Of a DNA stretch of 32,713 nucleotides, positions 24,343-32,713 are shown in pieces. The position numbers were made by a program, and so were the translations under genes. The stretch is from Planctomycetota bacterium (lineage in GTDB: Bacteria > Planctomycetota > UBA8108 > UBA1146), in NCBI GenBank assembly GCA_018694835.1, contig JABHOG010000011.1:1-32713 (forward strand), given 5' to 3'. The notes below the pieces were generated by a model. That model made no database searches. It saw only the letters and a program-made list of their open reading frames with translations, and had not been told where the DNA came from. Position 1 is the stretch's first letter. Every line of letters starts with the position of its first letter.

Positions 24343-27300
24343 ATGAGTCTGCGTATATATACCTGTGTTGTTTTTGTGATCGCATCCATCATTTTCTTAC
24401 CCTTGTCGTCGATCGTCGACGCCTCCGATCAGGTCTTCATCGATACCGCGCAGATCCAGATCATTGGAGCCCACGCCGAGGACCATCTCGGAGCCTCCAC
24501 CTCGGGTGCCGGAGATGTGAACGGGGACGGGATTCCCGACATCGTCGCTGGAGCCCCTGGATCCGATAACCGCTCCCACAACACCGGTGGAAAAGCTTAC
24601 GTGATCCTCGGTTCCAGTTCCCCCGCCACCGAACTGGACCTGCTATACCCCCACCCCGGAAGTGTCATCATCATCCAGGGTGCACCTGGCGGTTCGATGC
24701 TGGGAGCCTCGGTCTCTGGCGCCGGTGACATCAACGCAGATGGTTACGATGACTACATCATCGGTGCCCCCGGAGCCTCCAGTAGCGACCCCGATGAGGA
24801 AGAAGCAGGACGAGCGTACATCATCTACGGCTCCGCCAATCCGCCGGCAATCATCGACGTATCCAACCTTGGATCTTCCGGAGTCGAGATCATCGGTGCC
24901 CGCGAAGGTTCGCATCTGGGCGCTTCCGTCTCTGGTGCCCGGGACTTCGATGGAGATGGCTTTGCCGATATCCTCCTCGGAGCCCCCGAGGACTCCAACG
25001 ACTCCCTGGAAGTGTGTGGAAGTGCCTTCCTGATCCGTGGAGGCAACTCTCTTCCTTCCATCATCGACCTCAAGAACTCCCATGGCAATGTGACCATCTT
25101 CCGCTCCGGTGGACCCAATCAGGAGGTGGGATCGTGCGTCGCCGATCTCGAGGACTTCAATGGAGACGGATACTCGGACATCGCCATCGCATCGATGCGC
25201 CACTCCGACGAGTCCTCCGCAAATGCGGGACGCGCCTGGATCATCTATGGAGGTAGTACTCCTCCTGCTGAAGTCGCACTCAACGACATCGCAGCCAGTG
25301 GCCTGACCAGTACCACCATTCGGGTTCCCCAGGCCAACCATGAACTGGGGCAATCGATCTCCTGTGCCGGCGATTCGGATGCGGATGGAGACACGGAACT
25401 GCTGATCAGTCGCTCACTCCACGATCACAATCCTGAAACGATTGCCAATGTGGCGTACCTGGTTCGTGGAGGGTTCAGCCCCCCTGCCGAGATCAATCTC
25501 GCCAACCCTGCACCATGGATCACCAGGTACATGAGTTTCTACGACAATGATGAAGACGGTCAGTCGGTTCACACCACTCTCGACTTCAGTGGTGACGGTA
25601 TCGATGACCACATCATCGGCATCTCCCGATCGATCTTGCTCGATGTTGAAAAAGGAATGGCTCACCGGGTCAATGGTGGCCAGATGCTGGGTGAATCCCA
25701 GTTGCTGGACCTGTTCCAGCATGAAGGACGCGGATACCTCGGTCTCACCGAAGGGCAAGAAGTAGGTGTCTCGGTCGGTGCCGCTGGCGACTTCAATGAT
25801 GACCGAGGAAACGACCTGTTGATCGGTGCGGCTGGAGCGAAGCCCTACGGACGCTACATGGCAGGAAGCGTTTACATATTCCTCGGTCACAAACTGCGTT
25901 CTCCCAACAACGTTCAGACCGTTTGCCTGGGACAGACCGTCGATGTGACCTGGAACAACCGTGCGGTGTACGACGAAGTCGATCTGTTCAAAGATGGAAA
26001 CTTGCTGGAAACCTTGCCAGGTGACACCGAGGCTTACACCGATTCAGGAGTCGCCTACGGAGATCACAACTACTCGGTCCGTGGACGGCGTCGTGGAATC
26101 AATACCGTCAAGCGCAGCAGCGACATCCGCGTGATGATACCGATCGCGGCTCTCGACTGTACATCCCTGCACAGGGACATCTCCATCTCCTGGAGTAACA
26201 GTGATAACTACGACCTGATCGACCTCTACCGCGATGGTGTGCTGCAGAGCACTCTGCCGGGTGGGAGCACCTCCTACCACGACACCAATGTCTCTTCTGG
26301 AATCCACCAGTACAGTGTGGTGGAGCGCGGAGATCGAACCACGACACTCTCCACCAGTTGCAGTATCACTGCGCTGATGCCGCCCTACACCGCCACCTGT
26401 AGTGCCGCTCCAGATGCCCAGAATCAGATCATCGCCACCATCCACTGGAACCTGATGCCGAATCCAAATGGATTCGAACTGATCAACATCTACCGCGATG
26501 GAGCCCACATCCAGACACTCGCCGGAGATGCCACCACCACCACGGATGTCATCTCTGCAGGACGCTTCATCTATGAGATAGAGGGTGTCGCCGATGATGG
26601 ACGAGCGGTCAGTGCTCGTGCCACTTGTGAACTGGTCGATCCCATCTCGGTCGACAATCTCACCTGCGCCTCGGATGTGGACATCGCCACCTTCAGCTGG
26701 CTCAATACCGACGCCTATGACTACATCATCATCGAGTTCGGACCGGGAACCGACTCCTCCACCGTGACCGAAATCGATCAGATCCCTGGAACTAGCCAGA
26801 GTTACACCACCCAGATCCAGGGTGGACCTGGCGACTACGCGGTCTGTGTGCGCGGGGTCAAGTTCACCGGAGAAAGCGGAAGAAGCTGCTGCACCCTGAC
26901 CGTTCCCGATCCGCTGGGGGCCCTCAACTGTTCCGCCTCCGGCTCATCGGTGTTCCTCTCCTGGAGCAACGGTGGAACCTACGACAGCATCGCGATTCGC
27001 CGCGACGGCTTCCTGATCGATACCATCTCGGGAAGTAGCACCAGCTACACCGATCAAGACGTTTCCTATGGAGATCGCACCTACTCGATCACCGCACAGC
27101 GTCGTCAAGGGATCTCTGCCGCACAATCGTGTGGACTGACGGTCCTGCGCAGTCCAGCAGCGTTGACCTGCAAGGGTGAGGGGGATCAGGTTCGCCTCAA
27201 CTGGCAGAACCCCGCGCCCGCCTACGACCAGGTCGAGGTGATGCGAGGATCGACGCTCCTCGCCACCGTGAGCGGCACCACGACCGAGTACATCGACTCC

Positions 27301-30300
27301 CCGCTGGCCGCGGGAGATTACTCCTACACCCTTCGAGGTCTCAAGGGATCCAGTGAAAGTGATTCGACCCACTGCACCACGGTCATTCCCGAGGCGATCA
27401 CCGCCCTCGGAACCGGACTCGTCGAGGGCACTCACATGCTACTCACCTGGGCCCCCACCGAGGACGCCACATCGATCCGGATCTTCCGCGACGGAATCGT
27501 CATCGCGACCCTTCCCGCCTCGGCAACCTCTTACATCGATCCAACACTCGACCCGGGCACCTACCAGTACTGCTTGCGTGCCAGGATCGACAACAACCAC
27601 AGCGTCGACACCTGTACCCCGGCCATCGTGCCAGCCCCACCGGTGGAGATCATCTGTGGAGTAGATTCGGCCATCGCCACCATCAGTTGGACCAATGCAG
27701 AGGCCTACGACAATGTGATCCTCAAGCGCGATGGAGGCACCATCCTGGAAGACCTCGATGGCCTCGCGACCAGTTATGTCGATAGCATCGCCGGACCGGG
27801 TCCTCATCTTTATGAGGTCAGTGGCCGCATCGGAGATCACGAATCGAAGACCATCGCCTGTGAGGTCACCGTTCCGTACCCACCCGCCGATCTGACCTGT
27901 TCAGTCTCGGGTGGAGTGGATTCGGTTCTGACCTGGGTCAACACCCAGCCCTCCACCACCATCGAGGTGTGGCGCGACGGTGCGTTGATCGCCGAACTCG
28001 ATCCCTCCAGTGCTGGATACACCGATGCTGGTGTGGTTCCTGCGACCTACAGCTACTGCGTGTTGAATCGCTTCGGCCCCAAGACCAGTGCCTCCGCTTG
28101 CTGCACCCTGTTGGTTCCTGCTCCTCCGACCAACTTCTCGTGCCTCTGCAGCGCCGGAGATGTCGACATGAGTTGGACCAATAACGAGGAATACGACAGC
28201 GTGACCCTGCTCAGAGATGGAGCCGTCATCGCGGTTCTGCCAGGAGCCACCACCTCCTACACCGATCTCGCCACCGAACCTGGTTCGCACACCTACACCC
28301 TCAGTGGTGCCAAGGACGGCAACAGTTCCTCGACGGTGGATTGTTCCGAAGATGTTCCCGCTCCGGCGACCGATCTTCAAATCACCGCACTCGCCTCGAC
28401 CACCTCATTGTCGTGGAGTCACACCGGGCCTGGAGACACTGCTGAACTGACCAGAAATGGCATGCCAATCGCATCCTTACCCGCAGCGACCCAGTCCCAT
28501 GACGACACCGGACTGGCCCCGGGCGACTACCAGTACTGCGTCACGATGCACATCGGTGATGCCACCAGTACCACCATCTGCGCGACCATTCACGTGCTGG
28601 CCGATCCGAGCGACTTCAGTTGTTCGACCGTCGCGGGCAATGTCGAGATCTCCTGGACCAACAACGACAGTTACAGCACTCTCACTCTCAACCGTGACGG
28701 CCAACTGCTGGCGATCCTCTCGGGAGGAGATAGCTCCTTCCAGGATGCGATGCCTGCACACGGTGCTCACAGTTACGACCTGACCGCCCACGGTGGCCCG
28801 TCCAGCACCAGTGCCACCGTCGATTGCAGCGTCGATGTTCCATCTACCCCCACCGACATGGCTTGCTCGGCACTTGGCTCCACCGCTTCACTCTCATGGA
28901 CCTTGCCAGCACCCGGTGAAACCATCGAGTTGAGTCGTAATGGCACCGTCATCGCCATGCTCGCAGGAGGTGCGACCTCTTACGTAGATATGGGAGCTCC
29001 TGTCGGTACCCACGAGTACTGCATCGTCAACATGATCGGTAGTGGCACCAGTGCCACCACCTGTTGCAGTGCACGGGTACTCGCTGCCCCGACCGATTTC
29101 TCCTGTGCAGCAGTCGCCGGAGAAGTTGACATCTCATGGACCAACAACGATGTCTACGACACCATCACCCTCAATCGTGACGGCCAGTTGCTGGCCATCC
29201 TCACCGGAAGCGACAGTTCCTACCACGATGCGACTGCAGGAGCCGGAGCTCACAGTTACGACATGACCGCCGATGCCGGCGCCGCCAGCATCAGCGATAC
29301 CGTCGATTGCACCGTCGATGTGCCCTCGACCCCGATCGACATGGCGTGCTCGGCGCTGGGATCGACCGTATCCCTCTCCTGGACCTTGCCCACCGACGGC
29401 ACTTCCGTCGAGGTGAGTCGAGATGGAGCCGTCATCGCCACCCTCGGTGGTAGTGCCACCTCGTACGAGGATATCGGTGCTTCCGCAGGTACCCATGAGT
29501 ACTGCGTCGTCAACCAGATCGGTAGCGGCACCAGTGCAGCGACCTGCTGTTCTGCGCGCGTGCTCGCGGCTCCAACTGGCTTTGGCTGCGTTGCAGTGTC
29601 CGGCGAGATCGATATCAGCTGGACCAACAATGATGTCTACGACACCATCACTCTCCACCGAGATGGACAACCGCTGGCGATCCTCGCCGGAAGCGACAGC
29701 TCGTACCACGATGCGACTGCAGGAGCCGGGGCACATAGTTACGACATGACTGCCGACGCCGGTGCTTCCAGTATCAGCGACACCGTCGACTGCACCGTCG
29801 ATGTGCCTTCGACCCCGATCGACATGGATTGCTCTGCTCTCGGGTCGACCGTCTCTCTCTCGTGGACCCTGCCGGCTCCCGGCACCACCGTTCAGATCTC
29901 TCGTGATGGAACTGTGATCGCCACCCTCGGAGGTGGTGCCAGTTCCTACGATGACTCGGGATCTCCGGTCGGCACCCATGAGTACTGTGTGGTCAACCTG
30001 ATCGGTACCGGCACCAGTGCTGCGACTTGCTGTTCTGCTCGGGTGATCTCCGCTCCGACCGGCTTCGGCTGTGTCGCCACCTCTGGTGATGTGGTTCTCA
30101 GCTGGACCAACACCGATGATTACGACACCCTGTCGTTGACACGAGACGGTGCGTTGCTGGCACTACTGCCCGGAACCACCAACAGCTTCACCGACCCGGC
30201 CCAGCCTCATGGTCCACACAACTACGAGTTGACCGCCAACCTCGGTGAAGCGAGCACCTCCTCCACAGCATCCTGCTCGGAAGAGGTCCCCTCTACTCCA

Positions 30301-31290
30301 CAGAACATCAGCTGTTCGCTTGCGGGTGGATCCACCGTGCAACTGGCGTGGGACCTCCCCGCCGCAGGCGACTTCATCAGTTTGACCCGTAACGGTGCCC
30401 CCATCGGCTCGCTGGCAGGATCGGACACCAGCACCACCGATAATCCGGGCCCCGGAACCTACGAGTACTGCCTGGTGGTCAACATCGGTAATGGCACCGG
30501 AGCCACCACCTGCTGCACCATCGTGGTGCCGCAACCGCTCTCCGGAATCGCCTGCAGCACCATCGGTGACGGCAACGCCCTTTCCTGGAGCAACGGAGAG
30601 GCCTATGACCTGATCCAGATCTCTCGCGATGGCGTGCTGGTTGGTTTCGTCGGTGGAACCGAAGAAAGTTACACCGACCTCCCGCTGGAAGCCGGAACCT
30701 ACTCCTACGAAGTCGTCGCGACACTGGCGGGATCCCAGACCGCTCCCATCACTTGCTCGGTGACCATCTTGCCGGCGCCCATCAACCTCTCTTGCACCTT
30801 CTTCGGTGCGCCGATTCATCTCAACTGGGAAAACACTGCGACCTACTCGACGATTCATATCGAGCGCAACGGAGTCCTGATCTCCTCGATTCCGGGTTCC
30901 GCCACCAGCACCATCGATGTGGTCCCTGCCCAGGGCACTTACACTTACAATATCTGGGCTGAGCATGCCGATGGAATCACCACCTCCACCACCTGCTCTG
31001 GATTCGTCAAGACCTTCCTGAGAGGGGATGCCAACAGTGATACCCACTGCGACATCGCCGATGGAATCTGGGTACTCAACTGGCTCTTCGTCAATGGAGC
31101 AGAGCCGACTTGCTTCGATTCGGCAGACTTCGATGACAACGGAATCGTCACCATCGGCGATGCCATGCTGATGATCTTCTACTACCTGCATGCGGATGGA
31201 ACGCCGCTGATTCCGCCCGCCGCACCCTACCCGGATGCCGGTCTGGATCCGACCGACGACGTACTCGACTGCATCGATTCCCCCTACTAG
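24343..31290 (+). CDS. Giant secreted protein: FG-GAP propeller, about 21 Ig/FN3-like repeats, dockerin-like end
   Basis: This 2315-residue surface or secreted protein has a signal peptide (about 1-27), then seven FG-GAP blades (about 30-515) with calcium-loop motifs such as DVNGDGIPD, DINADGYDD, DFDGDGFAD, DFNGDGYSD and DFSGDGIDD, forming an integrin-alpha-like propeller. Residues about 517-2223 are about 21 repeats of 80-81 residues, each with a tryptophan strand (SWTN, SWTL), a central RDG or RNG turn, a TSYTD-like strand and a late cysteine. From the twelfth repeat on they alternate in two types, giving four tandem 161-residue pairs. The last 90 residues carry two dockerin-like loops (RGDANSDTHCDIADG, DFDDNGIVTIGDA) usual in planctomycete extracellular proteins. 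ATG 24343 has GGAG eight bases upstream; an open frame continues back to 24289. Probably an adhesin or matrix protein. The ligand is unknown. Confidence 0.9.
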   Translation: MSLRIYTCVVFVIASIIFLPLSSIVDASDQVFIDTAQIQIIGAHAEDHLGASTSGAGDVNGDGIPDIVAGAPGSDNRSHNTGGKAYVILGSSSPATELDLLYPHPGSVIIIQGAPGGSMLGASVSGAGDINADGYDDYIIGAPGASSSDPDEEEAGRAYIIYGSANPPAIIDVSNLGSSGVEIIGAREGSHLGASVSGARDFDGDGFADILLGAPEDSNDSLEVCGSAFLIRGGNSLPSIIDLKNSHGNVTIFRSGGPNQEVGSCVADLEDFNGDGYSDIAIASMRHSDESSANAGRAWIIYGGSTPPAEVALNDIAASGLTSTTIRVPQANHELGQSISCAGDSDADGDTELLISRSLHDHNPETIANVAYLVRGGFSPPAEINLANPAPWITRYMSFYDNDEDGQSVHTTLDFSGDGIDDHIIGISRSILLDVEKGMAHRVNGGQMLGESQLLDLFQHEGRGYLGLTEGQEVGVSVGAAGDFNDDRGNDLLIGAAGAKPYGRYMAGSVYIFLGHKLRSPNNVQTVCLGQTVDVTWNNRAVYDEVDLFKDGNLLETLPGDTEAYTDSGVAYGDHNYSVRGRRRGINTVKRSSDIRVMIPIAALDCTSLHRDISISWSNSDNYDLIDLYRDGVLQSTLPGGSTSYHDTNVSSGIHQYSVVERGDRTTTLSTSCSITALMPPYTATCSAAPDAQNQIIATIHWNLMPNPNGFELINIYRDGAHIQTLAGDATTTTDVISAGRFIYEIEGVADDGRAVSARATCELVDPISVDNLTCASDVDIATFSWLNTDAYDYIIIEFGPGTDSSTVTEIDQIPGTSQSYTTQIQGGPGDYAVCVRGVKFTGESGRSCCTLTVPDPLGALNCSASGSSVFLSWSNGGTYDSIAIRRDGFLIDTISGSSTSYTDQDVSYGDRTYSITAQRRQGISAAQSCGLTVLRSPAALTCKGEGDQVRLNWQNPAPAYDQVEVMRGSTLLATVSGTTTEYIDSPLAAGDYSYTLRGLKGSSESDSTHCTTVIPEAITALGTGLVEGTHMLLTWAPTEDATSIRIFRDGIVIATLPASATSYIDPTLDPGTYQYCLRARIDNNHSVDTCTPAIVPAPPVEIICGVDSAIATISWTNAEAYDNVILKRDGGTILEDLDGLATSYVDSIAGPGPHLYEVSGRIGDHESKTIACEVTVPYPPADLTCSVSGGVDSVLTWVNTQPSTTIEVWRDGALIAELDPSSAGYTDAGVVPATYSYCVLNRFGPKTSASACCTLLVPAPPTNFSCLCSAGDVDMSWTNNEEYDSVTLLRDGAVIAVLPGATTSYTDLATEPGSHTYTLSGAKDGNSSSTVDCSEDVPAPATDLQITALASTTSLSWSHTGPGDTAELTRNGMPIASLPAATQSHDDTGLAPGDYQYCVTMHIGDATSTTICATIHVLADPSDFSCSTVAGNVEISWTNNDSYSTLTLNRDGQLLAILSGGDSSFQDAMPAHGAHSYDLTAHGGPSSTSATVDCSVDVPSTPTDMACSALGSTASLSWTLPAPGETIELSRNGTVIAMLAGGATSYVDMGAPVGTHEYCIVNMIGSGTSATTCCSARVLAAPTDFSCAAVAGEVDISWTNNDVYDTITLNRDGQLLAILTGSDSSYHDATAGAGAHSYDMTADAGAASISDTVDCTVDVPSTPIDMACSALGSTVSLSWTLPTDGTSVEVSRDGAVIATLGGSATSYEDIGASAGTHEYCVVNQIGSGTSAATCCSARVLAAPTGFGCVAVSGEIDISWTNNDVYDTITLHRDGQPLAILAGSDSSYHDATAGAGAHSYDMTADAGASSISDTVDCTVDVPSTPIDMDCSALGSTVSLSWTLPAPGTTVQISRDGTVIATLGGGASSYDDSGSPVGTHEYCVVNLIGTGTSAATCCSARVISAPTGFGCVATSGDVVLSWTNTDDYDTLSLTRDGALLALLPGTTNSFTDPAQPHGPHNYELTANLGEASTSSTASCSEEVPSTPQNISCSLAGGSTVQLAWDLPAAGDFISLTRNGAPIGSLAGSDTSTTDNPGPGTYEYCLVVNIGNGTGATTCCTIVVPQPLSGIACSTIGDGNALSWSNGEAYDLIQISRDGVLVGFVGGTEESYTDLPLEAGTYSYEVVATLAGSQTAPITCSVTILPAPINLSCTFFGAPIHLNWENTATYSTIHIERNGVLISSIPGSATSTIDVVPAQGTYTYNIWAEHADGITTSTTCSGFVKTFLRGDANSDTHCDIADGIWVLNWLFVNGAEPTCFDSADFDDNGIVTIGDAMLMIFYYLHADGTPLIPPAAPYPDAGLDPTDDVLDCIDSPY
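28603..30534 (+). repeat. Four tandem 483-bp units inside the giant gene
   Basis: Units start at 28603, 29086, 29569 and 30052. Each encodes an 81-residue domain (type A, SWTN, VDCTVDVPS end) and an 80-residue domain (type B, SWTL, CCSARVLA end). The second and third units are most alike, almost identical in protein over much of type A, with many silent differences, so expansion by unequal exchange is recent but not immediate. Confidence 0.9.
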
Positions 31291-31472
31291 GAGATCGAAC
31301 TACACAGAAGTGAGAACTGACCGGGTCCCGCTGAATCGTCAGGTTCAGCGGGACCCGTATTTCTTGGCACCATCGGGTTCAAACCGGAGAGATGCCGTCC
31401 ACGAGATCGTGGTGTATGCTTGATCAGAGAGGCCTCTCAGTTGGAGGTTTCAGGTTGTGAAAGGCGATACCC
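31291..31472 (+). promoter_or_regulatory. Region between giant gene and sigma-like gene with two dyads
   Basis: Besides the terminator this stretch holds dyad CCACGA-GA-TCGTGG (31399-31412) and the perfect palindrome GAGAGGCCTCTC (31427-31438), 35-75 bases before the next start. They could be operators for a regulator, possibly the adjacent gene product itself. No convincing promoter hexamers were identified. Confidence 0.4.
31322..31365 (+). terminator. Intrinsic terminator after the giant gene
   Basis: A perfect 14-bp stem CGGGTCCCGCTGAA (31322-31335) with complement 31344-31357 has an eight-base loop and is followed by TATTTCTT. It lies 31 bases beyond the stop codon. Confidence 0.9.
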
Positions 31473-31904
31473 ATGGCAGCGGCCGGAAACTCGATGGCCT
31501 ATCCCGAGATGAATGGACACGGAGCCGGCGATTCGACGGCAAACGTGGGTGCCTACGGCCCTTTCTGCTCCAGTTGCCCGATTCGTAACAGTTGCGGGAA
31601 AATCTGCGATCTGGTCGAGAATCTAATCCCCAGCATGGAGCGAGGAAGAGTCGATTCTGAGGACCTCTCCCGACTCTACATGGGCCTTCGAAGCGTCAAT
31701 GTGCTGCTCGATAACATCGAAATTCTGACTCCCCGTCAGCAAGAGGTGGTGCGACTCTACTACCGTGAATCACTGATGCAGCAGGAGATCGCAGAGCGAT
31801 TGAAAGTGTCGCAACAGGCGGTCGCCGACTCCCTGGTCCGTGCAAGACGGGCAGTAGGACGTCATTTTGGTGCCCGAGAGTTGGCCAAAAACTCGAGCCG
31901 GTAG
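31473..31904 (+). CDS. Sigma-70 region 4-like HTH protein with four-cysteine N-terminal cluster
   Basis: This 143-residue protein has a helix-turn-helix like sigma-70 region 4 at about 85-132 (LTPRQQEVVRLYY, then QQEIAERLKVSQQAVADSLVRARRAVGRHF). Region 2, needed for core binding and -10 recognition, is missing, so it is a regulator or accessory factor and not a complete sigma factor. Residues 32-45 carry CxxCx5Cx3C (Cys32, 35, 41, 45), a likely zinc or iron-sulfur site. AAAGG precedes the ATG by about ten bases. Two dyads lie upstream. It is a single-gene unit after the giant protein terminator; whether it controls that gene is unknown. The combination suggests a ligand- or redox-responsive regulator (inference). 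Confidence 0.7.
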   Translation: MAAAGNSMAYPEMNGHGAGDSTANVGAYGPFCSSCPIRNSCGKICDLVENLIPSMERGRVDSEDLSRLYMGLRSVNVLLDNIEILTPRQQEVVRLYYRESLMQQEIAERLKVSQQAVADSLVRARRAVGRHFGARELAKNSSR

Positions 31905-32013
31905 TTCGTTTCAACCGCTCGATTCCGGAAATCTTTACCGCTCTACAGCCCCTCTATCTGGGCCGATTGACACGCCACAACTCTCGGATAGAATTCAGGT
32001 TGGTGAAGAAACG

Positions 32014-32325
32014 ATGCCCTGGGGCTCCTGTAGTCCCGTCGATATTCAGTTTCAGCAAGTCGAGTCGTCGCCCCTGATGTGCGATTTCGCTGACTCCCCT
32101 GAACGTTTCTTCGAGCATTCTTGGCCACATCCACGTGGCCACTTCAGTCGACTTGGAGGGGATGGGCCGTGGTTGCCTACCCTGCGCAAGCCCGAGGTAG
32201 AGTCATTCAGAACAGAGTCCTTCAGAACCGAGGCCGTCAGGAAAGTACCTTTCAGGACCGTAGCATTCAGGACCGTAACAATGCAGGAGACCGTACCTTT
32301 CGGTTCCTTGAGTTACAGCGCCTGA
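32014..32325 (+). CDS. Doubtful ORF ending in five-residue repeats
   Basis: This is a 103-codon frame from ATG 32014 (a longer frame overlaps the sigma-like gene from 31867). The first 60 residues are unremarkable, with no recognised family and a weak ribosome binding site. The last third is encoded by 15-bp tandem repeats read as ESFRT, ESFRT, EAVRK, VPFRT, VAFRT. It may be only an open frame sustained by the repeats. Confidence 0.25.
   Translation: MPWGSCSPVDIQFQQVESSPLMCDFADSPERFFEHSWPHPRGHFSRLGGDGPWLPTLRKPEVESFRTESFRTEAVRKVPFRTVAFRTVTMQETVPFGSLSYSA
32200..32289. repeat. Six 15-bp tandem repeats
   Basis: Units start at 32200, 32215, 32230, 32245, 32260 and 32275, sharing TTCAG followed by A/G-AC; typical unit GTAGCATTCAGGACC. 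Degenerate copies continue to about 32308 after a three-base slip. The unit resembles the 15-bp repeat at 13077-13136 in the same orientation. Confidence 0.85.
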
Positions 32326-32434
32326 ACATCCCGCTCTCCTGCGAGTCGTTTCACTGATCGTCACGATCCTGTTTGTACTCGAGAAAGAATCTTACCGGCT
32401 CCCGAACAGGGACCGTAGTGATGAAAGACGAATC

Positions 32435-32713
32435 ATGATCTCTCGACCATCATCCGATTCCCGCAGTTCACAGTTTTCCCTCGCCGACCTGGCACCCTGG
32501 CTCCCGGTGATGGTGCTACTGGTCTCACTGGCCGGATCTCTCCAGGCGCAGGTTCCCTGCCCCGTCAGCGATCCCCCCTTCGGAACTTGCTTCGTGCAGA
32601 ACACCAGTTATCCAGGAGACTACCCCTGGGCAACCACGGTGATCGACGGAGAGTCGAGTCTCGTCGTCGCCGATGCCTTCAGTGGTTTCTTCTACAAGTA
32701 CCAGATCAACTCA
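32435..32713 (+). CDS. N-terminal part of a secreted protein (runs off the window)
   Basis: Ninety-three codons are open to the window end. The N terminus MISRPSSDSRSSQ is followed by a hydrophobic stretch (about 23-37, WLPVMVLLVSLAGSL) and a likely cleavage site QAQ-V near residue 40, then a cysteine pair (VPCPVSDPPFGTCF) and a beta-rich start (SLVVADAFSGFFYKYQIN) that might be the first blade of a propeller-type domain. The ribosome binding site is weak. The remaining gene lies outside the window, so the function cannot be judged. Confidence 0.6.
   Translation, partial: MISRPSSDSRSSQFSLADLAPWLPVMVLLVSLAGSLQAQVPCPVSDPPFGTCFVQNTSYPGDYPWATTVIDGESSLVVADAFSGFFYKYQINS

Larger units (their letters stand above)
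31905..32434. other. Stretch with no secure gene
   Basis: This holds one doubtful plus-strand ORF (32014-32325) and the 15-bp repeat array, listed separately. Near the right end a five-codon frame (ATG 32421, MKDES) stops at the ATG of the next gene (ATGA-type overlap), which may be coincidence or a minimal upstream ORF. No terminator for the sigma-like gene was recognised. Confidence 0.5.

Noticed and set aside
29134..29979. 281-codon antisense frame in the giant gene
   Set aside because: It is a by-product of the tandem 483-bp repeats and biased codon use; the sense protein is well supported.

Overview
The window looks like a chromosomal segment of a Gram-negative planctomycete-like bacterium. 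The evidence is the planctomycete-style C-terminal dockerin-like module on a giant secreted protein, a YdjY-domain protein with a prenyltransferase-like repeat protein, long uncharged or basic leaders before signal peptides, lipopolysaccharide (LPS) core genes, a secretin, and futalosine-pathway menaquinone synthesis (mqnA). The assignment is by family recognition only. Coding is moderately GC-rich and dense on both strands. No phage, transposon, rRNA or CRISPR array is visible.

Layout. 256-4611 (minus) is a tightly overlapped four-gene operon: YdjY-domain protein, secreted prenyltransferase/squalene-cyclase-like repeat protein, DUF1015 protein, class V aminotransferase. 4915-7126 (plus) holds a PilZ-like coiled-coil protein and a MamK-like bacterial actin, ended by an 18-bp hairpin. 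7307-14341 (minus) runs gluQ, a CHAT-protease-like protein, a possible small ORF, a secretin with a 310-residue C-terminal extension, and a HEAT-type lipoprotein. 14342-14974 is a structured non-coding stretch with a 14-nt match to the complement of the 16S rRNA 3' end, a 12-codon ORF ending in UGA, and a terminator. It lies upstream of prfB (release factor 2), which needs no frameshift and is followed by glyA. trpS is convergent with glyA. A DUF502 membrane protein is divergent from trpS. tRNA-Pro(GGG) is followed by an overlapping operon of Kdo-kinase-like kinase, mqnA, and two glycosyltransferases. 23486-24040 is an unrecognised four-helix membrane protein with a sequon-rich tail. 24343-31290 is a 2315-residue secreted protein: a seven-bladed FG-GAP propeller, about 21 Ig/FN3-like repeats and a dockerin-like end. 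The window closes with a small sigma-region-4-like protein carrying a four-cysteine cluster, a repeat-rich doubtful ORF, and the start of another secreted protein.

Themes. The cell envelope dominates (LPS, secretin, lipoprotein, giant surface protein), with translation genes in the middle (gluQ, prfB, glyA, trpS, tRNA-Pro). Short tandem repeats of 13, 15 and 21 bp sit at gene ends. In two cases the stop codon of the gene lies inside the array. The most unusual pieces are the ribosome-binding leader element before prfB, the PilZ-like/MamK-like cytoskeletal pair, the secretin/CHAT cluster and the giant repeat protein.
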